Position numbers and translations under genes: made by a program. Below the pieces are notes generated by a model. That model was given only the letters and a program-made list of their open reading frames with translations, made no database searches and was not told the DNA's origin. This document shows positions 1 through 10,150 of a stretch of 64,000 nt of DNA, in pieces (position 1 is the first letter of the stretch; each line of letters begins with the position of its first letter). This DNA comes from Oscillibacter sp. (GTDB taxonomy: Bacteria > Bacillota > Clostridia > Oscillospirales > Oscillospiraceae). The stretch spans positions 58,195 through 122,194 of the forward strand of contig JALCRR010000003.1 in NCBI GenBank assembly GCA_022652815.1, in the 5' to 3' direction.

Positions 1-425
1 CCCGCACCGACTATACCGGGGCGGACGGGCGTATTCGCCATTCCATCACGAATGGGGAGAGTACCTGGATTTGGTACGGAACCTCTGCGGCGGTGTACAG
101 CGCCAGCGCCGGGGATATCTCCGCCGACGAAGAGCAGCATATCCCCACCTATGAAGATGTGCTGGACCTCGACACGGAGCTGATTACTGCCGCAGATTAC
201 CGAACCTTTTCCGACCAGGACTGCATCTATGTTGAGACGACCCCGGATGCAAATGGCCTTGTGATGCACTACTGGGTCAGCGTTTCGTCCGGTCTGCTGA
301 TCGGAGCGGAAAAGCTGGACGGCAGCACGGCCATCTATCGGATGGCGGCACAGCCGGTTTTGGAGACGCTTCCGACCACGGCGGATTTTACGCTGCCGGA
401 CGGAACGATTATAAAAGCAGCATAA
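1..425 (+). CDS. C-terminal part of a hypothetical protein, possibly lipoprotein/LolA-like; 5' end outside the window
   Basis: Frame open from the window start (RTDYTGADGRIRHS...) to TAA at 425; terminator follows. Confidence 0.6.
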   Translation, partial: RTDYTGADGRIRHSITNGESTWIWYGTSAAVYSASAGDISADEEQHIPTYEDVLDLDTELITAADYRTFSDQDCIYVETTPDANGLVMHYWVSVSSGLLIGAEKLDGSTAIYRMAAQPVLETLPTTADFTLPDGTIIKAA

Positions 426-430
426 TAAAG

Positions 431-462
431 GCAGGAGATGCGTTGCATCTCCTGCTTTTTTA
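431..462 (+). terminator. Rho-independent terminator
   Basis: gcaggagatgc-gtt-gcatctcctgc followed by a T run. Confidence 0.85.
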
Positions 463-475
463 AGTAGGCTGGTAC

Positions 476-826
476 TTACAAAATCAACAGCAGCCCCAGC
501 GCAATCAGCAGCTCCTCGTCGGCGTCCTCTTCAAACAGGAGGAACAACAGCAACAGCAGCAGCAGATCGCCGGTGTCGATGTTGTCCAGATGGAACCGAT
601 CCAGAAGCTTGCGCAACGCATGGGTTACGGTGTCCGCACCGTGGGACGGTTCCCCAAACAGTGGAAACGGCGAAAACGGGGGAGGCGCATCGTCAGGCTG
701 ACGGGGTTCCTGCTCGGGCTGATTCTGCCGCGTTTCGGAGGCCGCACCGGGGTGCGTCCCGTCGGCGTCCTCCTCCACAACACGGGTGTAGGTGCCACGG
801 TCATTGCGGATATAGCGGTTATACAC
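476..826 (-). CDS. Hypothetical protein with Leu-rich hydrophobic C-terminal hairpin
   Basis: 116-aa ORF; C-terminus GDLLLLLLLFLLFEEDADEELLIALGLLLIL; directly downstream of 830..1273 on the same strand. Confidence 0.7.
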   Translation of the reverse strand: MYNRYIRNDRGTYTRVVEEDADGTHPGAASETRQNQPEQEPRQPDDAPPPFSPFPLFGEPSHGADTVTHALRKLLDRFHLDNIDTGDLLLLLLLFLLFEEDADEELLIALGLLLIL

Positions 827-829
827 CCG

Positions 830-1273
830 TCATCCCTCGCTCTCGGATAAGAATTTTTTTCCCAGATGAATGAGCCGGGCAAGCTGCAAGGCTCGTTCCA
901 CCTTTTCCTGCCGTTCCGGCTTCAAGTAGGGGCGCAGCGCGTACATCAGCTGCCGGGCGCTGGAATTTTGGCTGCTGTTCAGCTCCTGCACCAGCGGTAG
1001 CAGGCGGGAGATCAGCTTCGGATCCAGTCCGCCGGTAAGGGAGGAGAGAAAATCCGCGCCGCCTGCCGCCGGGGCAGGCGGCGGCGTCCAGGCGGGCGGC
1101 GGATTGCCAGTTGGGGGCGGGGGTGTAGGGGGCTCCTGCGCTGCGGCATTGGGCGATGCGCCGGGTGCGCCGGACGCCGTTCCTCCGCCGAGGGACTGCG
1201 CCAGCTGCATGATCTGCGCCATGCTGTCCGGATTGTTCAGCAGCGCATTCAGCTTGTCATCAAACTCGCCCAT
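830..1273 (-). CDS. Hypothetical protein with Pro/Ala-rich linker
   Basis: 147-aa ORF, co-directional and tightly spaced with neighbours. Confidence 0.7.
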   Translation of the reverse strand: MGEFDDKLNALLNNPDSMAQIMQLAQSLGGGTASGAPGASPNAAAQEPPTPPPPTGNPPPAWTPPPAPAAGGADFLSSLTGGLDPKLISRLLPLVQELNSSQNSSARQLMYALRPYLKPERQEKVERALQLARLIHLGKKFLSESEG

Positions 1274-1290
1274 GCCTGCACCCGCCTTTC

Positions 1291-1548
1291 TCAGCGCTTG
1301 ATATTTTTGCCGATTCGGTCGACCAGAGCTGCGCCGTCCGGACTCTGCATAATTCTGGAGACCATCTGGATCATTTCAGAAGGATCGCCCTTGGAGGCGT
1401 TTTTTGCCGCCCGCTGCAGGGTAGCGCCGTTGTCTCCTGCCGTCAGCATCCGCAGCAGATTTTGACCGTCCTGCGTGCGGAACAATGACTGGATGGCAGC
1501 CGGATTGTTCTTTATCCCCTCAATCAGCTGCTTGGTTTGATCGTCCAT
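1291..1548 (-). CDS. Hypothetical small protein (MDDQTKQLIEGIKNNPAAIQ...)
   Basis: Internal Met at 1548 is the likely start; the upstream part of the listed ORF crosses a terminator. Confidence 0.65.
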   Translation of the reverse strand: MDDQTKQLIEGIKNNPAAIQSLFRTQDGQNLLRMLTAGDNGATLQRAAKNASKGDPSEMIQMVSRIMQSPDGAALVDRIGKNIKR

Positions 1549-1608
1549 GAGATTCCACCTCTTCCCGCAAGACAATTCTTGCTTCAATGCAGTATATGAG
1601 CGGGGCGC

Positions 1609-1641
1609 AAAAAAAGTGCCTGTGCGATTAGGCACAGGCAC
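1609..1641 (-). terminator. Rho-independent terminator downstream of nth
   Basis: On the - strand: TGCCTGTGC-ctaatc-GCACAGGCA-CTTTTTTT. Confidence 0.8.
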
Positions 1642-1671
1642 GCAGGCTTTGAGAAAGCGCTTCAACCGGGC

Positions 1672-2328
1672 TCAAGAATTTTCCGAACCTTTTTGCGGGT
1701 TTGCGCACAGCGCAAAGAGGGGACAGCCCTCGCATTTCGGAGAACGGGCGGTGCAGATGTCCCGGCCAAAGAGCACCATGCGGTGGCAGAAATCGGAGGA
1801 TTCCTCCGGCGGGAGGACTTTGCGCAGCTGACGCTCCACCTGCGCGGGGTCTTTGCTGCCGTCTGTCAGTCCCAGCCGTCCTGTGATGCGGATGCAGTGG
1901 GTGTCGCAGACATACGCCGGCTGCTTGTAAATGTCGCCCAGAATCAGATTGGCGGTTTTCCGTCCCACACCGGGCAGACTCGTCAGCTCTTCCATGGTGC
2001 CGGGCACCTTTCCGCCGAAGTCGGCGATCAGTTTCTGCGCACAGGCCACAATGTCCCGGGACTTTCCATTGAAAAAGCCGCAGGAATGGATGTACTCACC
2101 AACCTCTTTCGGGTCAGCCTCCGCAATACTTTCAAGTGTCGGGAAGCGGGCAAACAGCGCCGGCGTCACTTGATTCACCCGGGCGTCGGTACACTGGGCG
2201 GAAAGACGCACGGAAATCAGCAGTTCATAATCCTTTTCATATTGCAAAGAGCAGATGGCCTGGGGATACAGCTCCTTTAACTGTTCGATGATCTTGCGAA
2301 CATTGGCTTTTGTTTTCATCGGTTTCAC
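1672..2328 (-). CDS. nth: Endonuclease III
   Basis: HhH motif LPGVGRKTANLILGD and C-terminal CxxxxxxCxxCxxxxxC Fe-S cluster (CTARSPKCEGCPLFALC). Confidence 0.95.
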   Translation of the reverse strand: MKPMKTKANVRKIIEQLKELYPQAICSLQYEKDYELLISVRLSAQCTDARVNQVTPALFARFPTLESIAEADPKEVGEYIHSCGFFNGKSRDIVACAQKLIADFGGKVPGTMEELTSLPGVGRKTANLILGDIYKQPAYVCDTHCIRITGRLGLTDGSKDPAQVERQLRKVLPPEESSDFCHRMVLFGRDICTARSPKCEGCPLFALCANPQKGSENS

Positions 2329-2451
2329 CTCGGTTTTGAGATACTAACAGTATACCAGATGAAAACCGTAATTTCGAGTGAAAATACCATAGAATTATGA
2401 GAACAGATGTGCTAAAATATTTCCGTGCATATTTGACAGGGAGGTGGAGCC

Positions 2452-3717
2452 ATGGATCGGCCACTGGCTGACGAAATCCGTCCGAAAACACTGGATGAGG
2501 TCGTGGGACAAAAGCACCTGCTGGCAAAGGGCGCGGTTCTGCGCCGCCTGATCGAATCCGGAGCCAACGTGAACATGGTGTTCTACGGCCCATCCGGCAC
2601 GGGAAAGACCACGATTGCCAACATTATCGCCGAAAAGACACAAAAAACGTTGTATCGGCTGAACGCCACCACGGCATCGCTTCAAGATATCAAGGAGATT
2701 ATCGCCGATGTGGGCACGCTGATGGCTCCCGGCGGGATTTTGCTGTATCTGGACGAGATTCAGTATTTTAATAAAAAGCAGCAGCAAAGCCTTCTGGAAT
2801 TCATGGAGAACGGAAAGCTGACGCTGATTGCCTCCACCACGGAAAACCCGTATTTCTATGTTTACAGCGCGCTGCTTTCCCGCAGCACGATCTTTGAATT
2901 CAAGGCCGTTTCCCCGGAGGAAACGGAGATCGCCGTCCGGCGTGCGCTGGACATTGAGCGCCAGCGCGCGGCGTTTCCCCTTTCGTGGGAGGAGTGCGTA
3001 CCCGGCGAGGTTGCCACCGCCTGCGGCGGCGATGTGCGCAAAGCCATCAACGCGGTGGAGCTTCTGTGTCAGGCGGCTGTGCCGAAAGACGGACAGATTA
3101 TTCTGACAAGTGATGATACTTTACAAGTATCGCAGCGCAGCGCTATGCGCTATGATCGGGACGGAGACGCCCATTACGACATTCTCTCGGCGCTGCAAAA
3201 ATCCATCCGCGGTTCTGACCCGGATGCGGCGGTGCATTATCTTGGTCGCCTTTTGGAGGCGGGGGATCTGCTGTCGCCGTGTCGGCGGCTGCTGGTCATT
3301 GCGGCAGAGGACATCGGCCTTGCCTATCCCCAGGCTATCGTGGTCACGAAGGCCTGCGTGGATGCGGCGGTGCAGCTGGGGCTGCCGGAGGCGCAGCTTC
3401 CGCTGGCGGAGGCAGCGATTTTGCTGGCAACGGCACCGAAATCCAACTCGGCACACGACGCGATCAACGCTGCCCGAGTGGATTTGAAGCGGGGAAAGTC
3501 CGGCGACATTCCCCGCCAGCTGCAAAACGTCCACGCCGACACCACGGGCTTTGACAATCAGCAAAATTACAAATACCCCCACGCCTACCCCAATCACTGG
3601 GTCGAGCAGCAGTACCTGCCCGACCCGATCAAAGACGCGCATTATTACGACTACGGGCCCAACAAAACCGAGCAGGCGGCCAAACGCTACTGGGACGAGA
3701 TCAAGGGTCAGAAGTGA
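2452..3717 (+). CDS. rarA: Replication-associated recombination protein A (MgsA/RarA AAA+ ATPase)
   Basis: Walker A GPSGTGKTT; MADEIRPKTLDEVVGQ-type N-terminus; C-terminal YKYPHAYPNHWVEQQYLPD. Confidence 0.95.
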   Translation: MDRPLADEIRPKTLDEVVGQKHLLAKGAVLRRLIESGANVNMVFYGPSGTGKTTIANIIAEKTQKTLYRLNATTASLQDIKEIIADVGTLMAPGGILLYLDEIQYFNKKQQQSLLEFMENGKLTLIASTTENPYFYVYSALLSRSTIFEFKAVSPEETEIAVRRALDIERQRAAFPLSWEECVPGEVATACGGDVRKAINAVELLCQAAVPKDGQIILTSDDTLQVSQRSAMRYDRDGDAHYDILSALQKSIRGSDPDAAVHYLGRLLEAGDLLSPCRRLLVIAAEDIGLAYPQAIVVTKACVDAAVQLGLPEAQLPLAEAAILLATAPKSNSAHDAINAARVDLKRGKSGDIPRQLQNVHADTTGFDNQQNYKYPHAYPNHWVEQQYLPDPIKDAHYYDYGPNKTEQAAKRYWDEIKGQK

Positions 3718-4642
3718 AAATCGTTTCCACCGGCGGCTTTTCGTAGTTGGGGGGAGAGTACGTCCAGCGCTCCAGCTGACCGTCCGTGACAAAGTAGCGT
3801 AGCGCGGGCGTCTGCGCCTCCGGCGGCAGCGCTTCAATGATCTGAAGCTTGATCTTCATGCGCTCCGGGCGGATGCTCTTGATGTAGACGGACACCCGGT
3901 CACCCTCACGAATTTCCTCTTTCAGATCAGCCAGACCCGAGAGGTTCGGCGTCAGCTCCACGAAGCACCCGTAGTCCCGAATGGAGCGGACAATGCCGGG
4001 CACGGTTTCGCCGGGAGCGAAATAGCTGGCGTTTTCCATCCAGGTTCCCAGCAGCTCCTTGTGGGTCATGGTGAAGCGGGAATGCTCCCGGTCAACGGAG
4101 GACAGTGCGCAGAGAATTTTCTGCCCCACGTGCAGCCGCGCCGACGGATGGGGAATCCGGGCGACGGAAATGCTTTCAATCGGCAGCATGGCGATGATGC
4201 CGCAGCCAATATCCAAAAATGCCCCGAAGGGCTCCAGATGGGTGATGCACCCCGTCAAGACGGTGCCGGGCTGTAAGTGTGCGAATAGCCAATCCCGCGC
4301 CTGCTCCTGCACCGCTTTGCGAGAAAGGAAAATCTTTGGCGCGCCCTTTTCGTCCGACTGAATATCCGTGATGATGAAACAGACCGGTTTTCCCACGCGG
4401 GACAAAAGGGCAATGTCCCGCTCCGCACCGCTGATCCACGGGGCGACGGCTTCCGAACGGGGAAGAAGCCCTTCGTAACTGCCCAGCGCTACATGGAGCG
4501 TGTGATCTGCTCCGCAGCGCAGGACGGAGCCTTCCAGAACGGTTTTCGCTTCCATGGCGCTGCGCAGAGAAGCCAGCGTCATTGGCGTCCGGGGGCGCAG
4601 ACCCTCCGGCAGGTAAATTCTGTTTTCCGGCATAGTGATCAT
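3701..4642 (-). CDS. S1 RNA-binding domain protein (RpsA-like paralogue)
   Basis: Repeated S1-like segments (GTVLTGCITHLEPFGAFLDIGCGIIAMLP; GETVPGIVRSIRDYGCFVELTPNLSGL). Confidence 0.85.
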   Translation of the reverse strand: MITMPENRIYLPEGLRPRTPMTLASLRSAMEAKTVLEGSVLRCGADHTLHVALGSYEGLLPRSEAVAPWISGAERDIALLSRVGKPVCFIITDIQSDEKGAPKIFLSRKAVQEQARDWLFAHLQPGTVLTGCITHLEPFGAFLDIGCGIIAMLPIESISVARIPHPSARLHVGQKILCALSSVDREHSRFTMTHKELLGTWMENASYFAPGETVPGIVRSIRDYGCFVELTPNLSGLADLKEEIREGDRVSVYIKSIRPERMKIKLQIIEALPPEAQTPALRYFVTDGQLERWTYSPPNYEKPPVETIFTSDP

Positions 4643-4725
4643 CCTTACTGCCGCTTTGCGGCTTTATGTTGACACATCACTATCTTATGCGCCGATCTCC
4701 GGCGCCTTGACAGGAGGAATGATGA

Positions 4726-4920
4726 ATGGATTTGCATTTGCATGACCGCGTGGAGCTGAAAAAACAGCATCCCTGCGGTTCTACGACTTGGGAAGTGCTC
4801 CGGGTCGGCATGGACATCAAGCTCAAATGCCTTGGCTGCGGCCACGAATTGATGCTGCCGCGGAGCCGGGCTGAAAAGAGTATTCGCAGAATTCTGACAG
4901 AGGAGGGAAAACATGAATAA
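4726..4920 (+). CDS. DUF951 family protein
   Basis: 64 aa, VELKKQHPCGSTTWEVLRVGMDIKLKCLGCGHELMLPRSRAEKSIRRI. Confidence 0.9.
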   Translation: MDLHLHDRVELKKQHPCGSTTWEVLRVGMDIKLKCLGCGHELMLPRSRAEKSIRRILTEEGKHE

Positions 4921-5005
4921 AAAAACACGTATGGTGGCCTTGGCACTGGTGGTCGTAATGGTGATCGCGTTGCTGGCCTCTGTCGTTTTGCCGTACATCT
5001 CATAA
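4913..5005 (+). CDS. 30-aa single-pass membrane peptide, translationally coupled to the DUF951 gene
   Basis: ATG at 4913 overlaps the DUF951 stop (ATGAATAA); MNKKTRMVALALVVVMVIALLASVVLPYIS*; too short for the ORF track. Confidence 0.6.
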   Translation: MNKKTRMVALALVVVMVIALLASVVLPYIS

Positions 5006-5021
5006 TAGAAAAAGCAGATAC

Positions 5022-5058
5022 CGTGCCGGCACTTTTTTAAGTGCCGGCATTCCTTTTG
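5022..5058 (+). terminator. Terminator-like hairpin
   Basis: gtgccggcactt-tttt-aagtgccggcat followed by tcctttt. Confidence 0.7.
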
Positions 5059-5116
5059 CGACGGCTTTTACGGCCATCTCGTCCTATAATCAATCTACGC
5101 GGGAGGGGGAACGGCC

Positions 5117-5971
5117 GTGACGGTGGTGTACATCGACAGCGTGTTCGTTTTGAACACGCTGATGGATTATCTTCTGGTGCTTGCCACCGCCAAGCTGGCG
5201 GGTATTCCGCTGCATCGGGGACGGTATCTCTTTGCAGCCCTTTTGGGCGGCGTTTACGCAGTGGCGGTTTTCTTGCCGGGGTGCGGTGCACTGTCGTCCT
5301 GGCCGGCGAAGCTGGCGGCGGGGACTGCCATGGCGGCGGCAGCCTATGTCGGAGAGGAGCGTTTTTGGCGGCTGACGCTGCTGCTGTTTGTGGTTTCCTG
5401 CGGCTTTGCCGGCTGCGTGCTGGGACTGGGGTTGCTGGCGGGCGGCGGCGTGCCTGTGGAGCGGGGAATTTTCTATACGGACGTGAATGCCACCGTCCTT
5501 TTGGCGGCGGCAGGCGGGGCGTATCTGGTATTTTCGTTGGTCTTTCGCGCCTGCGCCCGAAACGGGTTAAAGCGAACGCTGATCCCGGCGCAGGTGTCCC
5601 TGAACGGCAAAACCGTCGAGCTGACGGCTCTGCGGGATACGGGAAACGCCCTGTTAGACCCGGTGACGAACCGACCGCTGCTGGTGGTTTGCGCAAGTTC
5701 CATGGGGACGCTCTGGCCGCCGGAGCTTGCGCGGGTGCTGACGCCCCGGGCGATTGCCTGTCCGGCGGAGGTGCTGGAGGAGCTGAACCGGAACACGGTT
5801 CGGTTTCGGCTGGTGCCGTACAGCGCTGTAGGCGTTGCAGGAGGGCTGCTGCTGGCATTTCGCAGCGACTGGGTGCTGATCGGGAAAAAACGGTATGACG
5901 GACTGCTGGTGGCCTTGTCACCGACTTCACTTGGCGGAGGGTTTACCGCACTTTGGGGAGAGGGGGAATAG
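5117..5971 (+). CDS. spoIIGA: Sigma-E processing peptidase SpoIIGA
   Basis: Polytopic N-terminus ([27 protein letters not shown]), aspartyl protease motif [14 protein letters not shown], immediately upstream of sigE. Confidence 0.92.
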   Translation: MTVVYIDSVFVLNTLMDYLLVLATAKLAGIPLHRGRYLFAALLGGVYAVAVFLPGCGALSSWPAKLAAGTAMAAAAYVGEERFWRLTLLLFVVSCGFAGCVLGLGLLAGGGVPVERGIFYTDVNATVLLAAAGGAYLVFSLVFRACARNGLKRTLIPAQVSLNGKTVELTALRDTGNALLDPVTNRPLLVVCASSMGTLWPPELARVLTPRAIACPAEVLEELNRNTVRFRLVPYSAVGVAGGLLLAFRSDWVLIGKKRYDGLLVALSPTSLGGGFTALWGEGE

Positions 5972-5973
5972 AG

Positions 5974-6678
5974 ATGTTTTTGTGGAGAATCCGCCTGCGG
6001 CGGCTGCTGGAGCGAATCGGCATTTTACCGAATCAGAGCGTCCACTACATCGGGGGAAGCGATACGCTGCCGCCGCCGCTTTCCCGGGAAGAGGAACTGG
6101 AACTGACGGCGCGAATCGAGGACGAGGACGCCCGCAGAACCTTGATCGAACATAATCTGCGGCTGGTGGTGTACATCGCCCGGCGTTTTGAGAATACGGG
6201 CATCAACATCGAGGATTTGATTTCCATTGGAACCATCGGCTTGATTAAAGCTGTGGGCACTTACAAGGCGGACAAAAACATCAAGCTGGCCACCTACGCC
6301 TCCCGGTGTATCGAAAATGAAATTCTGATGTATCTGCGCAAGAATGCCTCCCGCAAGGGGGAAGTTTCCATCGACGAGCCGCTGAACACGGACTGGGACG
6401 GCAACGAGCTGCTTCTGTCCGACGTGCTGGGAACGGAGAGCGACACGGTCATGCGCCCCATCGAAGAGGACGTGGATCGCAGCCTGCTTGCTGCGGCGCT
6501 GAAGGTTCTGACGCCACGGGAAAAGCAGATCATTTCCCTGCGGTTTGGTCTGGACGGCGGCAAGGAGGAGACGCAAAAAGAGGTGGCCGATCAGCTGGGC
6601 ATCTCGCAATCTTACATATCCCGGCTGGAAAAAAAGATTATTTCCCGGCTGAAAAAAGAAATTTTACGTCTTTCCTGA
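5974..6678 (+). CDS. sigE: RNA polymerase sporulation sigma factor SigE
   Basis: [66 protein letters not shown]; downstream of spoIIGA. Confidence 0.96.
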   Translation: MFLWRIRLRRLLERIGILPNQSVHYIGGSDTLPPPLSREEELELTARIEDEDARRTLIEHNLRLVVYIARRFENTGINIEDLISIGTIGLIKAVGTYKADKNIKLATYASRCIENEILMYLRKNASRKGEVSIDEPLNTDWDGNELLLSDVLGTESDTVMRPIEEDVDRSLLAAALKVLTPREKQIISLRFGLDGGKEETQKEVADQLGISQSYISRLEKKIISRLKKEILRLS

Positions 6679-6724
6679 CGCTTGACATTTTCACCGGGGC
6701 ATCCTATAATGAATTGCAATATTG

Positions 6725-6985
6725 AAATGCGAAGATGGGAAGCAGTAAGCGGAGTGGCAGACGCGAAGAGAGGGAACGGTTGGTGGAAGTTCCCGGTGTG
6801 CCGCCGATGAAGTCGTCCCGGAGCACTGCGCCGAACGAAACAGTAAGCTGCAGCGGAATTCCCCCGTTACCGGGAAGCGATATGGAAGTATCGGCAAAGT
6901 GCGCGCCCCATGGCGCGAATTCAGGTGGTACCACGGAGGACTCTCCGCCCTGAGCCAATTTCGGCTCGGGGCGTTTTTTTGTCTC
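6725..6985 (+). promoter_or_regulatory. T-box leader of valS
   Basis: T-box core aggtggtaccacgg at ~6925, followed by terminator ctgagccaatttcggctcggggcgttttttt upstream of an aminoacyl-tRNA synthetase gene. Confidence 0.9.
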
Positions 6986-7013
6986 GAAGCCGTTTACAAA
7001 GGAGCTGGAATTT

Positions 7014-9656
7014 ATGAAAAAAGAACTTCCCAAGGTGTATGATCCGAAGGACGTGGAGGATCGCATCTACAAAATGTGGATGGACGGCGATTGCTTCAAC
7101 GGCGATCCCGACCCCAAGAAACCCCCGTTTTCCATCGTTATGCCGCCTCCCAACGTGACCGGTCAGCTGCACATGGGTCATGCACTGGACTCCACACTGC
7201 AGGATATCCTGACCCGCTTCAAGCGGATGGAGGGGTATTCCGCCCTGTGGCTGCCCGGCGTGGATCACGCCGGCATTGCCACCCAGATCAAGGTGGAGGA
7301 AGAGCTGCGCAAAGAGGGCAAGACCCGCTACGATCTGGGCCGCGAGAAATTCCTGGAGCGCGTCTGGGAATGGAAGAACAAGTACGGCAGCCGCATTGTC
7401 GAGCAGCAGAAGAAGATGGGCGTCTCCTGTGACTGGAAGCGCTCCCGCTTCACCATGGACGAAACCTGCGCCAAGGCCGTGCGCGAGACCTTCTGCGACC
7501 TTTACGACAAGGGCATGATCTACAAGGGCAGCCGCATCATCAACTGGTGCCCCCACTGCGTCACGGCCCTGTCCGACGCCGAGGTCGAGTACGTGGAAAA
7601 GCCCGGCCACCTGTGGTATATCCGCTATCCCATGACCGACGGCTCCGGCGATCTGATTATCGCCACCACCCGTCCCGAGACCATGATGGGCGATACCGGC
7701 ATCGCCGTGAACCCCGCTGACGAGCGCTTCAAAAAGTGGGTCGGCAAGACCTGCATCCTGCCCATCATGAACCGCGAAATCCCCGTAGTGGCCGACGACT
7801 ACGCCGAGCTGGAATTCGGCACCGGCGCCGTGAAGATGACTCCCGCCCACGACCCCAACGACTTTGAGGTTGGCCTGCGCCACAATCTGGAAGTCATCCG
7901 CGTCATCGGCGACGACGGCAAGATCAACGAAAACGGCGGACCGTATGCCGGCATGGATCGTTACGAGTGCCGCAAGGCCATCGTCAAGGATCTGGAGGAG
8001 CAGGGCTATCTCGTCAAGGTCGAGCCCTATTCCCATAACGTCGGCACCTGCTATCGCTGCCACAACGATGTAGAGCCGCTGATCTCCGCACAGTGGTTCG
8101 TGAAGATGGAACCGCTGGCCAAGGAGGCCCTGCGCGTCGTGAAGGACGGCGAGGTCAAGTTTGTGCCGGAGCGTTTCTCCAAGACGTATATCAACTGGAT
8201 GGAAAATGTCCATGACTGGTGCATTTCCCGTCAGCTTTGGTGGGGCCATCAGATTCCGGCCTGGTACTGCGATGAGTGCGGCCACATCAATGTCAGCCGC
8301 GAAGATCCGACCAAGTGCGAAAAGTGCGGCAGTACCCATCTGACCCGCGATCCGGACGTGCTGGACACCTGGTTCTCCTCCGCACTGTGGCCGTTCTCCA
8401 CCCTGGGCTGGCCCGACAAGACCGCGGATCTCAACTATTACTATCCCACCTCCGTCATGGTGACGGGCTACGACATCATTTTCTTCTGGGTTGCCCGCAT
8501 GATTTTCTCCGGCTGCGAGCAGATGAAGAAGATTCCGTTTGACACCGTGCTGATTCACGGTCTTGTCCGCGACGACAAGGGCCGCAAGATGTCCAAGTCT
8601 CTGGGCAACGGCATTGACCCGCTGGAGATGGCCGAGAAGTACGGCGCCGACGCGTTGCGCTTCAACCTCATCACCGGCAACAGCCCCGGAAACGACACCC
8701 GTTTCTACACGGAAAAGTGCGAGGCCATGCGCAACTTCGCCAACAAGATCTGGAACGCCTCCCGTTTCGTGCAGATGAACTTGACCATCGACACCTGCGA
8801 ACTTCCCGCAGCCGACAAGCTAGAGATGGAGGACAAGTGGATTCTCACCAAGCTCAACGCCTTGATTAAGGAAGTCACCGAGAATCTGGACGCCTACGAG
8901 ATCGGCGTCGCCTCCGCCAAGGTGTACGACTTCATCTGGGACACCTACTGCGACTGGTATATCGAGCTGACCAAGACCCGCATGACCGGCGACAACGCCG
9001 AGAGCAAAAAGGTGGCCGAAAATGTCCTTTGCTATGTGCTGATCGACATTTTGAAGCTGTTGCATCCGTTTATGCCGTTCATTTCCGAGGAAATCTGGCA
9101 GTCCCTGCCCCGTGAGGCTGGCGAGACTTCCCAGTATCTGATGAGCGCCGAGTGGCCGAAGTACTGCGAGGAGACGAACTTCTCCGCCGAGGCAGATGCC
9201 ATTGAAGCCGTGATGGACACCATCAAGGCTGTCCGCGCCCGCCGTGCCGAGATGAACGTGCCGCCCTCCAAGAAGGCGGAAATGATTCTTCTGACGGCCG
9301 AGCCTGCGATTTATCAGCAGGGTGAGCATTTCATCAAGCGTCTGGCGTACGCATCCGAAGTCCAGACGGTTGACAAGGCGCCGGAGAATCTGGAAGGCAT
9401 GGTGACGATCGTCACCCACAAGGCCACAGCCTATATCCCCATGAGCGAGCTGGTGGACTTCAAGGCGGAGCTGGAACGCATCGCCAAGGAGCGCGAGAAG
9501 GCTGAAAACGGTCTGCGCATCACCGAGGGCAAGCTGAAGAACGAAAAGTTCGTTGCCCATGCACCGGAGGCTGTTGTGAATGTCGAGCGCGAAAAGGCAG
9601 AGAAATACCGCGAACTGATTGCCAAGTTGGACGAGTCCGCAAAGGCTTTGCAGTAA
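7014..9656 (+). CDS. valS: Valyl-tRNA synthetase
   Basis: HMGHALD (HIGH-type) and [12 protein letters not shown] (KMSKS) motifs; C-terminal coiled coil. Confidence 0.97.
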   Translation: MKKELPKVYDPKDVEDRIYKMWMDGDCFNGDPDPKKPPFSIVMPPPNVTGQLHMGHALDSTLQDILTRFKRMEGYSALWLPGVDHAGIATQIKVEEELRKEGKTRYDLGREKFLERVWEWKNKYGSRIVEQQKKMGVSCDWKRSRFTMDETCAKAVRETFCDLYDKGMIYKGSRIINWCPHCVTALSDAEVEYVEKPGHLWYIRYPMTDGSGDLIIATTRPETMMGDTGIAVNPADERFKKWVGKTCILPIMNREIPVVADDYAELEFGTGAVKMTPAHDPNDFEVGLRHNLEVIRVIGDDGKINENGGPYAGMDRYECRKAIVKDLEEQGYLVKVEPYSHNVGTCYRCHNDVEPLISAQWFVKMEPLAKEALRVVKDGEVKFVPERFSKTYINWMENVHDWCISRQLWWGHQIPAWYCDECGHINVSREDPTKCEKCGSTHLTRDPDVLDTWFSSALWPFSTLGWPDKTADLNYYYPTSVMVTGYDIIFFWVARMIFSGCEQMKKIPFDTVLIHGLVRDDKGRKMSKSLGNGIDPLEMAEKYGADALRFNLITGNSPGNDTRFYTEKCEAMRNFANKIWNASRFVQMNLTIDTCELPAADKLEMEDKWILTKLNALIKEVTENLDAYEIGVASAKVYDFIWDTYCDWYIELTKTRMTGDNAESKKVAENVLCYVLIDILKLLHPFMPFISEEIWQSLPREAGETSQYLMSAEWPKYCEETNFSAEADAIEAVMDTIKAVRARRAEMNVPPSKKAEMILLTAEPAIYQQGEHFIKRLAYASEVQTVDKAPENLEGMVTIVTHKATAYIPMSELVDFKAELERIAKEREKAENGLRITEGKLKNEKFVAHAPEAVVNVEREKAEKYRELIAKLDESAKALQ

Positions 9657-9670
9657 GATTTCATAGAAAA

Positions 9671-9704
9671 AGGGCGGGCACGGAAATTTCCGTGCCCGCC
9701 TGTT
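9671..9704 (+). terminator. Rho-independent terminator of valS
   Basis: gggcgggcacggaa-a-tttccgtgcccgcc followed by tgtttta. Confidence 0.8.
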
Positions 9705-9709
9705 TTACT

Positions 9710-9716
9710 TTCGACA
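9710..9716. promoter_or_regulatory. Candidate Spo0A (0A) box upstream of the spoIIA operon
   Basis: TTCGACA (TGTCGAA on the - strand) ~115 bp before spoIIAA. Confidence 0.45.
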
Positions 9717-9741
9717 GAAAAAGAGACAAAGGACATGCTAT

Positions 9742-9776
9742 GATCACCGTAAGACGTGCCTTACGGTGATTTTTTC
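9742..9776 (+). terminator. Second terminator-like hairpin before spoIIAA
   Basis: atcaccgtaag-acgtgc-cttacggtgat followed by ttttt. Confidence 0.7.
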
Positions 9777-9830
9777 TATCAATTCAGAGATCTGGAAAGT
9801 GAAATTGCTTTACAAAGGAATGATGCGAAA

Positions 9831-10136
9831 ATGGAACTGAACGCAAAATCCACAGACCGAAATTTGCTGTTGGAACTGTCCGGGGAGCTGGACCACCACG
9901 GGGCGAGGGACGCAATCGCCGAAACAGAACGGGCGATTGACGCAGCGCTGCCGCGGAGGCTGATGCTGGACTTTTCAGGCGTCACCTTTATGGACAGCTC
10001 TGGGATTGCGCTGATTCTGCGGGCACAAAAGCGGATGCAGAATCTGGGCGGCAGCATGGTGGTCTGCCATGTGCCGCAGCAGGCCAAACGAGTGCTTGAA
10101 GCCGCCGGAATCTGCCGGTTGGTGGCGGTCCGGTGA
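9831..10136 (+). CDS. spoIIAA: Anti-sigma F factor antagonist
   Basis: STAS domain, FSGVTFMDSSGIALILRAQK; upstream of spoIIAB and sigF. Confidence 0.93.
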   Translation: MELNAKSTDRNLLLELSGELDHHGARDAIAETERAIDAALPRRLMLDFSGVTFMDSSGIALILRAQKRMQNLGGSMVVCHVPQQAKRVLEAAGICRLVAVR

Positions 10137-10150
10137 AAGGAGAGGTACAT

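Noticed and set aside
6921-8558. 545-aa ORF antisense to valS
   Set aside because: Same antisense codon-bias artefact; valS has clear HIGH and KMSKS motifs.
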